Assembly (NCBI RefSeq): GCF_003391135.1
Contig: NZ_CP031455.1
Location: forward strand, 1,612,001 to 1,676,000
Direction: 5' to 3'
DNA from: Streptoverticillium olivoreticuli subsp. olivoreticuli
Lineage (GTDB): Bacteria > Actinomycetota > Actinomycetes > Streptomycetales > Streptomycetaceae
DNA length: 64,000 nt
Positions 56,028 through 64,000 of the stretch are shown piece after piece. Position 1 is the stretch's first letter, and each line of letters opens with the position of its first letter. The translations under genes and the position numbers were made by a program. Below the pieces are notes generated by a model. That model was not told where the DNA came from. It saw only the letters and a program-made list of their open reading frames with translations, and did no database searches.

Positions 56028-57518
56028 TCAGGTGATGGGGGGACCGGAGCCGTTGACCCAGTCCCATTCGGACCAGGTGCTGAAGCCGGTCTGCCACCTG
56101 TGGTGGACCCCGTCCTTACCGCTCCCGAAGACCTCGATACGGCCATCGGCATTCGTCGCGGCAGCGACCTCGGTGCCGCCGGTGCCGAATTTGTCCCAGT
56201 CGCCGTACGGGGCGTTCATGCCCTTCTGCCAGATATGCATGGCGACATCACCGTTGATGGCGAAGACCTCCACACGTCCGTCAGGACTACGGCTGCTGGT
56301 GAGCTGAGAGTTCGCAGGACCGCCCGTCTTCTCCCAGCCCGACCAACTCGTCGGATTCGTCTGATACCGGTGGAACACCCCCACCGAACCGGAAGCGAAC
56401 ACCTCCAGGCGCCCGTCCGCATTGTGATCGACGGTCACGTCATGGCCACCGCCACCGAAGTCCTCCCACTGCGACCAGCCACCGTTGACAGCCGTCTGAT
56501 ACAGATGCTGGAACGTGCTCCCATTGAGCGCGAACACCTCGAGACGCCCGTCGACGGACTTCTCCGCCTTCACCCGGCTGCCGGCAGGACCGCCGCCCGT
56601 GGGCTCCCAACCCGACCACCCACCATTGGGAGCGGTCTGATACCGGTGGAACACCTCTTTCGGCCCCGAGGCGAACACCTCGATACGACCGTCGGCATTG
56701 ACACCGGCAGCCACGCTGCTCCCGCCCGCACCGAAATCCTCCCAGTTCGACCAGGCACCCGCCGGGGACAGCTGATAGCGATGCTGGGCGACCTGACCAT
56801 TGATCGCGAACGCCTCCAGACGACCGTCGGCATTCGGCGCGATCGCCAGCTGCGCGTTACCGGGGCCACCCAGCCGCTCCCACTGCGACCAACCACCGTT
56901 CAGCTGGGTCTGCCAAGCGTGATGCACCCCGTCAGCCCCGGCCGCGAACACCTCGAGACGACCATCGGCCGACTTCGCCGACACCACCCGGCCCGACTTC
57001 GCCGGATACACCAACGGCGCGGGTCCTGTGCCGGGATTCCCGAGACGCGCCACCGCGGCGCGTGCCTCGCCCATGTGCCGCAGGTGAGCGCCCTGCACGT
57101 ACGTGGACCATGGGTCCCAGTTCCGCCCCCCGTTGGAGATGCGGTACGCCGCGTTCGCATTGCACTGGGGGTCGTAGGCGCAGGCGTCGTCGACCTCCTT
57201 GTGCCAGTAGTTGTTGATCTGCCACAGCCCGCGGTCGGTCGACGGGGGTGTGTTGTTCGTCGTGTTGGACGCGGACGGGTTGCAACTGGACTCGGCCAGT
57301 GCGACGGCGACGGCGAGTTCCAGGGCCTCGCCGCGCCAGCCGGCGTTGTAGCCGACCTGGGCACACAGGTCGCTCGCGTCGGCCTGCGCCGGTGAGGCGC
57401 CGACGACCATGCCCGCCGCGAGGAGCAGCGAAGCGAGTACCGACAGAACGATACGGTGGAAAGCGCGTCGTGCCGACGAAGTCGTTCTCCCTCGCCGGAC
57501 GCGCCGAATTCTTGTCAA
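56028..57518 (-). CDS. Secreted lysozyme-like transglycosylase with beta-propeller
   Basis: About 496 residues if translation starts at the TTG at 57518, which follows GAAGGGGCAGCAG; no ATG or GTG is well placed. A hydrophobic signal region (RIVLSVLASLLLAAGMVVGASPAQA) precedes an SLT/lysozyme-like catalytic domain of ~130 residues with ELAVAVALAESSCNPSA (catalytic Glu), GLWQINNYWH and WSTYVQGAHLRHM. The remaining ~350 residues are a seven-repeat propeller, almost identical at DNA level to that of the upstream M23 gene. Likely target: peptidoglycan glycan strands, with the propeller giving glycan binding. Confidence 0.83.
   Translation of the reverse strand: MTRIRRVRRGRTTSSARRAFHRIVLSVLASLLLAAGMVVGASPAQADASDLCAQVGYNAGWRGEALELAVAVALAESSCNPSASNTTNNTPPSTDRGLWQINNYWHKEVDDACAYDPQCNANAAYRISNGGRNWDPWSTYVQGAHLRHMGEARAAVARLGNPGTGPAPLVYPAKSGRVVSAKSADGRLEVFAAGADGVHHAWQTQLNGGWSQWERLGGPGNAQLAIAPNADGRLEAFAINGQVAQHRYQLSPAGAWSNWEDFGAGGSSVAAGVNADGRIEVFASGPKEVFHRYQTAPNGGWSGWEPTGGGPAGSRVKAEKSVDGRLEVFALNGSTFQHLYQTAVNGGWSQWEDFGGGGHDVTVDHNADGRLEVFASGSVGVFHRYQTNPTSWSGWEKTGGPANSQLTSSRSPDGRVEVFAINGDVAMHIWQKGMNAPYGDWDKFGTGGTEVAAATNADGRIEVFGSGKDGVHHRWQTGFSTWSEWDWVNGSGPPIT
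56031..57018 (-). repeat. Duplicated propeller segment, copy 2
   Basis: About 1 kb encoding the propeller of the transglycosylase. It is near-identical to 57545-58532, with a constant offset of 1514 bp at both ends, so there is no net insertion or deletion. Confidence 0.85.
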
Positions 57519-57541
57519 CTGCTGCCCCTTCGAAGGGTGAG

Positions 57542-59059
57542 TCAGGTGATGGGGGGACCGGAGCCGTTGACCCAGTCCCATTCGGACCAGGTGCTGAAGC
57601 CGGTCTGCCACCTGTGGTGGACCCCGTCCTTACCGCTCCCGAAGACCTCGATACGGCCATCGGCGTTGGAGGCGGCGTTGATCTCGGTCCCGCCGGTGCC
57701 GAATTTGTCCCAGTCGCTGTAGGGGGCGTTCAGGTCCTTCTGCCAGGTGTGCATGGCGACTTCGCCATTGATGGCGAAGATCTCCACCCGCCCATCGGCA
57801 GTGCGGTTGCCGGCGAGCTGAGAGTTCGCAGGACCGCCCGTCTTCTCCCAGCCCGACCAACTCGCCGGGCCCGTCTGATACCGGTGGAACACCCCCACCG
57901 GACCGGAAGCGAACACCTCCAAGCGGCCATCGGCGTTGTGGTTGACAGTCACGTCATGGCCACCGCCACCGAAGTCCTCCCACTGCGACCAGCCACCGTT
58001 CACAACCGTCTGGTACTGGTGCTGGAACACATTGCCGTTGAGCGCGAACGCCTCGAGCCGGCCGTCAGGAGCCTTCTCCATCTTCACGCGGCTGCCGGCG
58101 GGGCCGCCGCCCGTGGGCTCCCAACCCGACCACCCACCATTGGGAGCAGTCTGATAGCGGTGGAACACCTCTTTCGGCCCCGAGGCGAACACCTCGATAC
58201 GACCGTCGGCATTGACACCGGCAGCCACACTGCTCCCGCCCGCACCGAAATCCTCCCAGCTCGACCAGGCACCCGCCGGGGACAGCTGATAACGGTGCTG
58301 GGCAACCTGACCATTGATCGCGAACGCCTCCAGACGACCGTCGGCATTCGGCGCGATCGCCAACTGAGCACTGCCGGGGCCACCCAGCCGCTCCCACTGC
58401 GACCAACCACCGTTCACCTGCGACTGCCAGGCATGATGCACCCCGTCAGCCCCCGCGGCGAACACCTCCAGACGGCCGTCCGCCGACCGTGCCGACACCA
58501 CCCGGCCCGACTCCACCGGATACACCAACGGAGCGGGCCCTGGGCGTCGGCCCGGCGTGCACGGTATGGCCACGCCGCGTTCCTCGAGGTACGGAATGGG
58601 GTTGATGCCGTGATTCATGCTGGTGTCGCGTCGCACCCGCAGGTGGAGGTGGGGACCGTCGGCCTGGCCTTCGGCACCCATGAGCGCGATGCGCTGACCG
58701 GCCGTGACGCGATCACCGACGGCGACGTCCCTCTGGTACATGTGCCCGTACTCGGTCACCGTTCCGTCGGGGTGCAGGATGCGGATCCACTGGCCGTAGC
58801 CCTGGGCAGGGCCGGAGTTGATGACCTCGCCGTCGCCCACGGCATAGATCGGCGTGCCGTAGTTGTTGGCTATGTCGATGCCGTCGTGATCGCGGGATCC
58901 GCCGTAGGGATCGGAGATGAAGCCGGCCGCCGGGCACGAGGCGGCGAATCCGGCGACTTGGACGGCGGAAGCCGGGGACGTGGTCACCAGCGACGGCAGT
59001 ACCGCGACCGATGCCACGAGAACGAGGCGCAGCGCGCATCGGGAAAGACCGTGAAGCAC
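57542..59059 (-). CDS. Secreted M23 endopeptidase with beta-propeller
   Basis: 505 residues from a GTG at 59059 preceded by GGGGAGGAACGCCAC. A signal peptide (LRLVLVASVAVLPSLVTTSPASA) is followed by a LytM/M23 domain with the metal motif GGSRDHDGIDIA, GYGQWIRILHPDGT and GPHLHLRV, typical of lysostaphin-type glycyl or D-amino endopeptidases. A linker leads into a seven-repeat NADGRLEVFA propeller. It is the first gene of an operon with the transglycosylase (gap 23 bp) and the GH43-like protein. The set looks like a secreted wall-degrading system. Confidence 0.85.
   Translation of the reverse strand: MLHGLSRCALRLVLVASVAVLPSLVTTSPASAVQVAGFAASCPAAGFISDPYGGSRDHDGIDIANNYGTPIYAVGDGEVINSGPAQGYGQWIRILHPDGTVTEYGHMYQRDVAVGDRVTAGQRIALMGAEGQADGPHLHLRVRRDTSMNHGINPIPYLEERGVAIPCTPGRRPGPAPLVYPVESGRVVSARSADGRLEVFAAGADGVHHAWQSQVNGGWSQWERLGGPGSAQLAIAPNADGRLEAFAINGQVAQHRYQLSPAGAWSSWEDFGAGGSSVAAGVNADGRIEVFASGPKEVFHRYQTAPNGGWSGWEPTGGGPAGSRVKMEKAPDGRLEAFALNGNVFQHQYQTVVNGGWSQWEDFGGGGHDVTVNHNADGRLEVFASGPVGVFHRYQTGPASWSGWEKTGGPANSQLAGNRTADGRVEIFAINGEVAMHTWQKDLNAPYSDWDKFGTGGTEINAASNADGRIEVFGSGKDGVHHRWQTGFSTWSEWDWVNGSGPPIT
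57545..58532 (-). repeat. Duplicated propeller segment, copy 1
   Basis: Partner of 56031-57018, encoding the propeller of the M23 endopeptidase. Differences are scattered base changes only. Confidence 0.85.
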
Positions 59060-59263
59060 GTGGCGTTCCTCCCCTCTTGGGGGCATTTCAGGGTGGACAG
59101 GTGGGCTACGAGTGCGGTTCGTCGAGCGACGGGCTCACGCGAACAGGCAGGTGGAAGGTAGCCACGACTGCCCGGCAAAGGCATCCGGAACGCTACGGGC
59201 TGACAACATCCGCCGGGCTCGGATATGGGAGCCGAGGTCACGGAGTCGCGGGCACGGTGTCGT

Positions 59264-59304
59264 CGAACGCCGGGCGGGCCGGTATTCAGCCCGCCCGGCG
59301 TTCG
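59264..59304. terminator. Terminator of the diaminopropionate operon
   Basis: Perfect 16-bp stem (59264-59279 and 59289-59304, CGAACGCCGGGCGGGC and its complement) with a 9-nt loop, 38 bp after the sbnB stop. It has the look of a dispersed Streptomyces terminator repeat. Confidence 0.88.
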
Positions 59305-59341
59305 AGGACCAGGGCCCGGGGCGGGGCCCCGGCGGTCGGTG

Positions 59342-60328
59342 TTACTCCCCCGGCAGGAAGTCCGTCAGACGGACCGCCGTGTCGTTCTTCTCGGCGTCCG
59401 TGCGGACCAGGTCGGCCAGGGCCAGGTCCAGGATGCCCAGGCCGAAGGGGGAGAAGACCGTGACCTTGTGCGGGTCGCGGGGAGCGGGGCGGCCCGTGGC
59501 GAGGGTGTCGCCCAGGGCGGCCGTGATGAAGTCGCGGTTGCCGGAGCGCTGTTCGGCGAGGTGGAGGGAGGTCGAGGCGCGGCACACGTGGTCCGCGTCG
59601 TCGACGACGTTCACGCTGTCGAGGATCGCCTCGGGGGTGAGGTCGCGGAGGGAGAGGTGCAGGACCAGCGTGCCCGGCCGGCAGTGGTCGAGGCCGGTGT
59701 GCGGGGTGGACGCGGTCGTGGCGATGGAGACGAGGCGGTGGGCCGCCAGGGCCTCGTCGACCGAGTCGGCGAACTCGACGGTCAGGCCGGTGGCGTGGGC
59801 CTCGGCGAAGGCCTCCGCCCGCGTGCGGTCGAGGTCGAAGAGGCGGACGGTGCGGAGATCGGGGGCGACGACCCTCAGGAAGCGCAGGACCTCCGCGTTG
59901 ATGACCCCGCAGCCGATGAGGGAGACGCCGGTGTCCGGGGTCTCGCCCGGCATCGTCCGGGCGGCCAGCGCGGCGCTCGCCGCGGTGCGGCGCGCGGAGA
60001 TGGTGGAGCCCTCGATCAGCGCCTCGGGCTGTCCGGTGCTCAGGGAGTTGAGGATGATCGCGGCGGAGGCGCGCGGGCGCCCGGACGCCACGTTGCCGGG
60101 GAAGGAGGAGATCCACTTCATCCCGGCGACCTGGGCGTCGCCGCCGAGATAGGCGGGGAGGCCGATGATCCGGTTCGTGTCGTCGGCCGGGAAGCGGAGG
60201 AAGACGGAGTGGGGTACGGCGGTGTCGCCGACCGCGTGTGCCACATAGGCGTCGCGGACCGCGTCGAGCACCTCGTGCTCCTTGCCGTCCAGGGTGCGGT
60301 GGACGGTGTGGTTGCCTATGACGAGCAT
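59342..60328 (-). CDS. sbnB: SbnB-like N-(1-amino-1-carboxyl-2-ethyl)-glutamate dehydrogenase
   Basis: 328 residues of the ornithine cyclodeaminase fold: GGDAQVAGMKWISSFPGN, the NAD loop VSLIGCGVINAEVLRFL, and LVLHLSLRDLTPEAI. SbnB oxidises the SbnA product to release L-2,3-diaminopropionate, 2-oxoglutarate and ammonia. The start at 60328 overlaps the end of sbnA by 13 bp. As the last gene of the operon it is followed by a strong terminator. Confidence 0.93.
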   Translation of the reverse strand: MLVIGNHTVHRTLDGKEHEVLDAVRDAYVAHAVGDTAVPHSVFLRFPADDTNRIIGLPAYLGGDAQVAGMKWISSFPGNVASGRPRASAAIILNSLSTGQPEALIEGSTISARRTAASAALAARTMPGETPDTGVSLIGCGVINAEVLRFLRVVAPDLRTVRLFDLDRTRAEAFAEAHATGLTVEFADSVDEALAAHRLVSIATTASTPHTGLDHCRPGTLVLHLSLRDLTPEAILDSVNVVDDADHVCRASTSLHLAEQRSGNRDFITAALGDTLATGRPAPRDPHKVTVFSPFGLGILDLALADLVRTDAEKNDTAVRLTDFLPGE

Positions 60329-61344
60329 GAGATCTTCTCCATTGTCGAAAGGTCCGCGGTGAGGTCGTGCGGCCGGGGGATCCGGCCGAAGTTCTCGGAG
60401 ACCCAGGCGTCGTTGTAGATGGTGCCGAGGTAGCGCTCGCCGCGGTCGGGCAGGACGAGCGCGCAGGTGGAGCCGTCCGGGATGACGTGGCGCAGGCTGT
60501 CCAGGGCGCTGACGACCGCGCCGGAGGAGCCGCCGGCGAGGATCGCCTCGGTCGCGGCCAGCCGGCGGCAGCCGATGACGCAGTCGAGGTCGCCGACGTG
60601 GACGACCGAGTCGGCCAGGTCGGGTGAGTGCAGCGGGGGCCGGGTCGCGGCCCCGTGCCCGGGGAGGAGCCGGGAGACCGCGGGCGGGCAGGGGTCGAAG
60701 ATGGCGCTGCCCAGCGCGTCCACGGCCACGATCTTCACGGGGAGCCGGTGCGCGCGGATGTAGTCCGCGCAGCCGCGGAGCGTGCCGCAGGAGCTCGCCG
60801 AGCAGATCAGGTAGTCCAGGCCGCCGGGCAGCGCCTCGTCGATCTCCCGCATCGTGGTCCGGTGCGCGAGGGCGTTGAGGGTGTTGCCGTACTGGTTGGG
60901 CCAGTAGGCGCCGGGGACGGTCAGGGTCAGCTCGCGTACCCGGGCCACGCGGGCGGGCAGGTAGTCGCCGGTCTCCCGGTCGGGTTCGGTCACCATCTCC
61001 ACCTCGGCGCCGAGGGCGCGCATGATGTCGATGTTCTGCTTGTTGGCCTTGGGGTCGACGACGCAGATGAAGCGCAGGCCGTGGTACCGGCAGACCTGTG
61101 CGAGGCCGATGCCGAGATTGCCGGAGCTGGACTCCACGACCACCGACTCGCCCGGCACGAGGTCGCCGCGGCGGATGCGGTCCTCCAGCATGCTCAGGGC
61201 GGGCCGGTCCTTGATGCTGCCCGCCGGGTTGAACCCTTCGAGCTTCGCGAACACGCGGATGGGGCTGTCCGGGAAGAGCCTGACGAGTTCGACCAGGGGC
61301 GTCGAGCCTATGGTCGACAGGATGCCGGGTTCCCCGGTCAGCAC
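60316..61344 (-). CDS. sbnA: SbnA-like PLP-dependent synthase for 2,3-diaminopropionate
   Basis: 342 residues of the cysteine-synthase fold, starting at a GTG (61344) that overlaps mbtH by 7 bp. The PLP lysine is in FNPAGSIKDRPALSML, the phosphate loop is SSSGNLGIGLAQVC, and GGSSGAVVSAL is near the end. SbnA joins O-phosphoserine and glutamate to form the precursor that SbnB oxidises. The pair supplies diaminopropionate, here presumably to the NRPS just upstream. Confidence 0.94.
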   Translation of the reverse strand: MLTGEPGILSTIGSTPLVELVRLFPDSPIRVFAKLEGFNPAGSIKDRPALSMLEDRIRRGDLVPGESVVVESSSGNLGIGLAQVCRYHGLRFICVVDPKANKQNIDIMRALGAEVEMVTEPDRETGDYLPARVARVRELTLTVPGAYWPNQYGNTLNALAHRTTMREIDEALPGGLDYLICSASSCGTLRGCADYIRAHRLPVKIVAVDALGSAIFDPCPPAVSRLLPGHGAATRPPLHSPDLADSVVHVGDLDCVIGCRRLAATEAILAGGSSGAVVSALDSLRHVIPDGSTCALVLPDRGERYLGTIYNDAWVSENFGRIPRPHDLTADLSTMEKISCSS

Positions 61345-61550
61345 TGCGCGTCCGTCGACTCGGCCAGGCTCTTGGGCCGCATGTCGGTCCAGTTCGCCTC
61401 GATGTGGGCCACGCAGGCCGCGTGGCCGTCCTCACCGAACGCGACCGTCCAGCCGGCCGGGACCTCGGCGAAGGCGGGCCAGAGCGAGTACTGGCCCTCC
61501 GCGTTGGTCAGGACGAGGAACGTCGCGTCGGCGTCGTCGAACGGGTTCAC
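61338..61550 (-). CDS. MbtH-like NRPS partner protein
   Basis: 70 residues from a GTG at 61550 with the ribosome-binding site GAAGGAGACCAGCT. It carries the MbtH pattern: [33 protein letters not shown] and [10 protein letters not shown]. MbtH proteins bind adenylation domains and are needed for their solubility or activity. Its start overlaps the NRPS stop by 4 bp (GTGA), so it most likely serves that enzyme. Confidence 0.95.
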   Translation of the reverse strand: MNPFDDADATFLVLTNAEGQYSLWPAFAEVPAGWTVAFGEDGHAACVAHIEANWTDMRPKSLAESTDAQC

Positions 61551-64000
61551 AGCTGGTCTCCTTCGGGGATCGCGGCAGCCAGAGGGCGCGCGGGGGTCGC
61601 GGCGGCGGGGGACATCAGGCCGATGGGGAGCTCCGGACGGTCGCCGGCGGCCCGCAGGACGTCGGTCAGGACCGCGCAGAAGCGCTCGACGGTCTCCCGG
61701 TCGAACAGCTCGTCGGCGTACTCCACATGCCCGCTCATGCCGTCGGCGCCGGGCGCCTCGGTCAGCAGGAGGGAGAAGTCGATGCGGGCCGACACGTGGT
61801 CCACGGGGAACGGCTCCATCGCCAGCCCCGGCATTTCCAGGGCGGATTCGGCGTAGTTCTGCAGGACGAGCATGGTCTGGAACAGCGGGTGGCGCCCCGG
61901 GTGCCGGGGCGGGGCGCAGGCGTCGACCATGCCGGCGAAGGGGTACTCCTGGTGCTCGTAGGCGGCGAAGTCGGCGTCCCTGGCCCGGCGGAGGAGGTCC
62001 GTGAAGGCGGGGTCGTCCGAGGTGTCGAGCCGCAGGACCAGGTAGTTGGTGAAGAGGCCGACGAGGTCGTCGAGGCCCTCGTCCACCCGGCCGGCGATCG
62101 GGGTGCCGACGGGGATGTCGGTGCCGGCGCCGGTCAGGGTCAGGGCGGTGGCCAGGGCCGTGTGCAGCACCATGAACAGGGTGGCGTCCTGCTTGGCGGC
62201 CAGCTCCTGGAGGCCGCGGTGGACCTCCGGGGCGATCGCGAAGGGGACGGTCGCGCCCCGGTGGGTGGGGCTGTCCGGCCGCGGCCGGTCCATGGGGAGG
62301 GTCACCTCCGCCGGGAGGCCGGCCAGCGCCTCGTTCCAGAAGGCTTGTCCCCGTGCGGCGAGGCTGTCCGGGTCGGAGGCGTCGCCCAGCAGTTCCCGCA
62401 GCCAGAGGGTGTAGTCGGGGTACTGGAGGGCGAGCGGTTCCCAGCGGGGGCCGGTGCCCTCGCGCCGGGCCGCGTACGCGGCGGCGAGGTCGCCGAGCAG
62501 CACGCCGACGGACCAGCCGTCGCCCGCGATGTGGTGCCACACCAGCACGAGGACGTGCTCGCCCTCGTCGACCTCGAACAGCACGGCCCGGAAGGGCGGT
62601 TCGTTCCGCAGGTCGAACGCGTGGTGGGCGGCGTCGCGTACCCGGTCGGCCAGTTCGGCCTCGGTGGTGGTGACGACCGGCAGGGTGACGCGGGCGTCCT
62701 CGGGCGGGAGCACGCGCTGGTACCGGTCGCCGTCGGGGCCGGGGAAGAGCGTCCGCAGCGCCTCGTGCCGGTCGACGACGTCCGTCAGCGCCGCTTCCAG
62801 GGCCGCCCGGTCCGTGTCGCCGACGAGCCGGAGGGCGACGGGCATGTTCTTCAGGGTGCTGGAGGCCGCCGCGTTGTCCAGTGCGATCCGGAAGGTGCGG
62901 TCCTGGGCCGGGGAGAGCGGGACGCGCTCGGGGCGCTCGTACGGCCTCGGCGCGGGCCGCCCGGCATCGGACCGTCGTTCCGCGACCCGTCCGGCCAGCT
63001 CGGCCACGGTGGGGGCGCCGAAGAGGTCGCGGAGGGTCAGCTCCGCGCCCAGTGCCGACCGGATCCGGCTGACCAGCCGGGTGGCGAGCAGCGAATGGCC
63101 GCCGAGGTCGAAGAAGTTGTCGTCGGCGCCCACGGACGCCAGGCCCAGGACGTCGGCGAACGCGCCGCAGAGGAGTTCCTCCACGGGGGTGCGCGCGGCG
63201 CGTCCGGCCGGGGCGGCGGCGAGGGCGGGCTCGGGCAGGGCCCTGCGGTCCAGCTTGCCGTTCACGGTCATGGGAAGCTCGTCGAGGGTGACGTAGGCGG
63301 ACGGGACCATGAACGCCGGCAGGACCTCGGCGAGGTGCCGCTTCAGGGCGGGCACGTCCGCGCCTGGGTCGCGGCGCCCGCGGGCGCCCAGCGGCGTGTT
63401 GACGTGCGCGGCGGGGTCGGGGTCGGCCTCCGGGTGGGTGCAGGCGGCCATCGGCCCGGTGGTGCCGGCGGGCAGGAAAGCGATGTCGAAGGTGTCGTGG
63501 CGGGCGGGCGACCAGGTGGCGACGGGCCGCAGACCGAGGGCCTCGCCGAGCCGGCAGAGCGCCTCCGGGTCCGCTCCCGGGCCCTGGACGGGTGTCGCGG
63601 GCACGTCGCCGGGGCGGCCGAGTCCGGCCAGGGCGGAGAACTCGGCCAGCAGGCGGCCGTTGGGCACGCCGGTGATCCGCAGTCCGGTGCCGCCGGTGGC
63701 CAGCCGGGCCGCGAGGGCGGCGACGCCGTCGGTTCCCGTACCGTCGGGGACGAGCCGCTGCCAGGGCAGTTCCTCCAGGCCGTCCACCGGCAGGAACGCG
63801 GCCTCCGGCCGGACCGTGGCCGTGCCGGATGCCTTGCGGAGCACCGCCTCGTAGCGGTGGCGGGTCAGCTCGTTGTGGTGCAGGCCGCGCTTGAGGCGGA
63901 TGTCGACGCCGGTGACCCGGTCGTCGGCGGCGGCCAGGGCGGTGAAGTACTCCGGGGCCACCAGGAGTTCGGACTCGGCGTCGATCGCGTGGTCGAGCGC
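61547..64000 (-). CDS. NRPS C-terminal part: methyltransferase-interrupted A domain, T domain, condensation domain; 5' end outside window
   Basis: The last ~817 residues of an NRPS. Seen in order are the tail of a methyltransferase domain inserted in the adenylation domain ([38 protein letters not shown]), then the A-domain end ([30 protein letters not shown]), a carrier domain ([18 protein letters not shown]) and a condensation domain with HHIAGDGWS that ends the protein without a thioesterase. The A-MT arrangement predicts a backbone- or side-chain-methylated amino acid. A C-terminal condensation domain implies transfer to another NRPS subunit or a free amine. Diaminopropionate from SbnA/B is a likely substrate somewhere in the pathway. 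Confidence 0.9.
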   Translation of the reverse strand, partial: ALDHAIDAESELLVAPEYFTALAAADDRVTGVDIRLKRGLHHNELTRHRYEAVLRKASGTATVRPEAAFLPVDGLEELPWQRLVPDGTGTDGVAALAARLATGGTGLRITGVPNGRLLAEFSALAGLGRPGDVPATPVQGPGADPEALCRLGEALGLRPVATWSPARHDTFDIAFLPAGTTGPMAACTHPEADPDPAAHVNTPLGARGRRDPGADVPALKRHLAEVLPAFMVPSAYVTLDELPMTVNGKLDRRALPEPALAAAPAGRAARTPVEELLCGAFADVLGLASVGADDNFFDLGGHSLLATRLVSRIRSALGAELTLRDLFGAPTVAELAGRVAERRSDAGRPAPRPYERPERVPLSPAQDRTFRIALDNAAASSTLKNMPVALRLVGDTDRAALEAALTDVVDRHEALRTLFPGPDGDRYQRVLPPEDARVTLPVVTTTEAELADRVRDAAHHAFDLRNEPPFRAVLFEVDEGEHVLVLVWHHIAGDGWSVGVLLGDLAAAYAARREGTGPRWEPLALQYPDYTLWLRELLGDASDPDSLAARGQAFWNEALAGLPAEVTLPMDRPRPDSPTHRGATVPFAIAPEVHRGLQELAAKQDATLFMVLHTALATALTLTGAGTDIPVGTPIAGRVDEGLDDLVGLFTNYLVLRLDTSDDPAFTDLLRRARDADFAAYEHQEYPFAGMVDACAPPRHPGRHPLFQTMLVLQNYAESALEMPGLAMEPFPVDHVSARIDFSLLLTEAPGADGMSGHVEYADELFDRETVERFCAVLTDVLRAAGDRPELPIGLMSPAAATPARPLAAAIPEGDQL

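Noticed and set aside
55311..59161. Long plus-strand frames with repeated sequence opposite the propeller genes
   Set aside because: Their repetitive look only mirrors the propeller repeats on the minus strand; no start site or signal peptide.

Overview
This 64 kb window is high-GC actinobacterial chromosomal DNA, almost certainly Streptomyces. The clearest markers are a full-length two-domain geosmin synthase, a 25-residue bL37 ribosomal protein gene, strong third-codon-position GC bias, a modular type I PKS, NRPS genes and GC-rich dispersed hairpin repeats. No tRNA, rRNA or CRISPR array was seen. Much of the window is specialised-metabolism and accessory DNA. All calls were made by reading the sequence, with no database search.

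Layout. 1-9.9 kb: tail of a secreted tripeptidyl aminopeptidase-like hydrolase; TetR regulator with a divergent FAD monooxygenase; lipoprotein plus histidine kinase without a response regulator; DUF937-like protein; geosmin synthase; CGNR zinc-finger regulator divergent from a phosphotriesterase-family hydrolase across a large double operator. 9.99-17.35 kb: a five-gene operon in which every junction is a 4-base overlap (PaaK-like ligase, MFS exporter, GNAT enzyme, LuxE-like acyl-protein synthetase, LuxC-LuxE fusion). It looks like a bioluminescence-type fatty-acid reductase re-used without luciferase, and I do not recognise it as a described pathway. 17.7-22.3 kb: small regulators, a cupin gene broken by a 7-bp duplication, and an IS607-type element sitting inside a relic xanthine dehydrogenase gene.

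22.3-31.3 kb: a Pls-type homopoly(amino acid) synthetase (A-T-membrane-three tandem C-like domains) with a glutamine-amidotransferase-like protein, a mycothiol-dependent-type enzyme, a secreted M1 metallopeptidase, a methyltransferase and an ATP-grasp ligase. 31.4-35.9 kb: methyltransferase, secreted W-repeat protein, COG4705 membrane protein, bL37 and an unknown protein. 35.9-53.8 kb: one 4274-residue PKS (KSQ-AT-ACP / KS-AT-KR-ACP / KS-AT-KR-ACP-TE) plus an fkbGHIJK-type methoxymalonyl-ACP operon and a carboxymuconolactone-decarboxylase-like gene. Together these predict a methoxylated triketide.

53.9-59.1 kb: an operon of three exported proteins (M23 endopeptidase, lysozyme-like transglycosylase, GH43-like protein), all ending in the same kind of W/G-rich beta-propeller. 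Two of the propellers are a 1 kb near-identical direct duplication. 59.3-64 kb: sbnB, sbnA, mbtH and the 3' end of an NRPS with a methyltransferase-interrupted adenylation domain, that is, the end of a 2,3-diaminopropionate-using peptide cluster continuing beyond the window.
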